The translations under genes and the position numbers were made by a program. Shown here piece after piece: positions 5,411 through 6,230 of a DNA stretch of 6,230 nt. Origin of the DNA: an uncultured Bacteroidota bacterium (lineage in GTDB: Bacteria > Bacteroidota > Bacteroidia > Chitinophagales > Chitinophagaceae); assembly GCA_946479055.1 (NCBI GenBank), contig CAMLEX010000316.1:1-6230 (forward strand), written 5' to 3'. Under the pieces are notes generated by a model that made no database searches, was not told the DNA's origin, and saw only the letters and a program-made list of their open reading frames with translations. How positions within the stretch are numbered: position 1 is the first letter of the stretch; each line of letters begins with the position of its first letter.

Positions 5411-6230
5411 TTATAAATCCGCTTTAAAACTCTTTTTCATCACTTTGATCATTGTAGTTCCGCTCCAGTTACCAGGAACAATAATTCTTCGTACACTGAA
5501 CAAGGGATCATTCTCATCACGGTTGGCAGATAACTGAAACACCGCTTTGAAATCATGATCCTTTAGTTTGCCAATAGCTTCCTTATTCCATAAACCGAAT
5601 GGATAAGCAAAATATTCTACGGGTTTGCCGGTAATTGTTTGCAATTGTTTGGAAGGCTTTTGCACCTGCTCTACCCAATCATCTACGGTGTATGTTTTTA
5701 CATTTTTATGATCGTAGGTATGTGAACCAATTGTATGGCCTTCGTCAGCCAGTTGCTTTACCTGCTCCTTACTCATATAACCGGGCTTGCCAAGTGCTAC
5801 TGTCATAATAAAGAATGCCCCTTTAAATCCGTATTTGTTAAGCTCCGGCAAAGCGGCGGTAAACTGATCCAGCCGTGTATCATCAAATGTGATCAGCACT
5901 GGTTTGTTGGGCAATGCTTTTCCAGTAATTAAATATTCATGCAGCTGACCGGGCAATATCGCATGATATCGACTGTCAGACAGTAATTTCATTTGATCAC
6001 GGAAAGCAGCTACAGGTACGATATAATCCTTTGCCGTTTTTGAATCAGAAGGTTTATAATCCCTGACCTGGTGATAACAAAGAATAGGAACTTCCGGACG
6101 GCTTAGTATAGTAGCCGCATCGGCAATAACAGGAAGAATGGGCTCAGGAGTTTTTGCAATAGCTGCGACAGCTGTTTCGATTTTGGCAGGTTGTGTGACA
6201 GCGTCCCCACAACCCGAAGCTAATGTCAGC
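5411..6230 (-). CDS. Lipoprotein-type polysaccharide deacetylase (NodB domain), 5' end outside window
   Basis: The frame stays open from the TAA at 5411-5413 to the right edge, giving 272 visible residues; the start codon lies beyond the window. The internal ATG at 5992 is not the true start, because conserved sequence continues upstream of it. The visible N-terminus 'LTLASGC' looks like a lipobox with Cys at 6209-6211, followed by a linker rich in Ala and Pro, so the enzyme is probably lipid-anchored in the envelope. The domain begins 'VPILCYHQV' (Tyr52, His53), and NodB motif 1 follows as 'LITFDDTRLDQF' (Asp116 catalytic base, Asp117 metal ligand). Motif 2 is 'IGSHTYDH' (metal ligands His170, His174), and 'YFAYPFGLWN' (about 207-216) is motif 3. 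All core residues are present, so metal-dependent removal of acetyl groups from N-acetylated glycans (peptidoglycan, chitin-like or exopolysaccharide) is expected; the substrate is unknown. It is the first visible gene of the minus-strand series, 66 bp before the next. Confidence 0.9.
   Translation of the reverse strand, partial: LTLASGCGDAVTQPAKIETAVAAIAKTPEPILPVIADAATILSRPEVPILCYHQVRDYKPSDSKTAKDYIVPVAAFRDQMKLLSDSRYHAILPGQLHEYLITGKALPNKPVLITFDDTRLDQFTAALPELNKYGFKGAFFIMTVALGKPGYMSKEQVKQLADEGHTIGSHTYDHKNVKTYTVDDWVEQVQKPSKQLQTITGKPVEYFAYPFGLWNKEAIGKLKDHDFKAVFQLSANRDENDPLFSVRRIIVPGNWSGTTMIKVMKKSFKADL

Noticed and set aside
5411..5992. Reading the deacetylase as a complete 193-residue protein starting at the ATG at 5992.
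   Set aside because: The same frame continues upstream with the conserved 'PILCYHQV' strand and a lipobox-like segment, so that ATG is internal and the gene is cut by the window edge.

Overview
The window looks like the chromosome of a Bacteroidota bacterium, most likely Chitinophagaceae or a near relative. The evidence is AT-rich DNA with AT-rich gene starts and no clear Shine-Dalgarno sites, signal peptides ending in an AQ- or GQ-type junction, a histidine kinase with a 'GGELHDN' phosphoacceptor box, and proteins that read like Bacteroidota families. This is inferred from sequence style, not from a database match. There are no rRNA or tRNA genes, CRISPR arrays, transposases or phage genes.

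Left part, plus strand (1-1129): the C-terminal end of a LacI/GalR-type sugar-responsive regulator (cut by the window edge). Fourteen bases later comes an exported phosphodiesterase-fold protein of the GDPD/PI-PLC superfamily, closest in style to the AIM6-like subgroup. These two converge on a minus-strand GNAT acetyltransferase (1159-1650), with only 29 bp between the stop codons.

Gap 1651-2002: 352 bp with no convincing gene. Both neighbours are on the minus strand, yet the gap carries two plus-strand matches to the Bacteroidota -7 promoter motif TAnnTTTG, followed by nested inverted repeats. An unannotated small RNA or cis-regulatory structure is possible.

Right part, all minus strand (6230 down to 2003): four genes in the same direction with gaps of 66, 60 and 21 bp. 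In transcription order they are a lipoprotein-type polysaccharide deacetylase (its start lies off the right edge), an exported protein of unknown function with a probable TPR-like C-terminal half (GTG start), a membrane-anchored thioredoxin-fold protein with a CPC motif, and a multi-pass membrane PAS histidine kinase of the HisKA_3 (NarL-partner) type. No response regulator is present in the window. Three products act in or across the envelope and the fourth is a membrane sensor, so a cell-envelope module with its own sensor is a reasonable but unproven reading.

No clearly new defence or mobile system is visible. The points most worth a second look are the histidine-bearing membrane sensor domain of the kinase, the CPC redoxin beside it, and the structured gap at 1651-2002.
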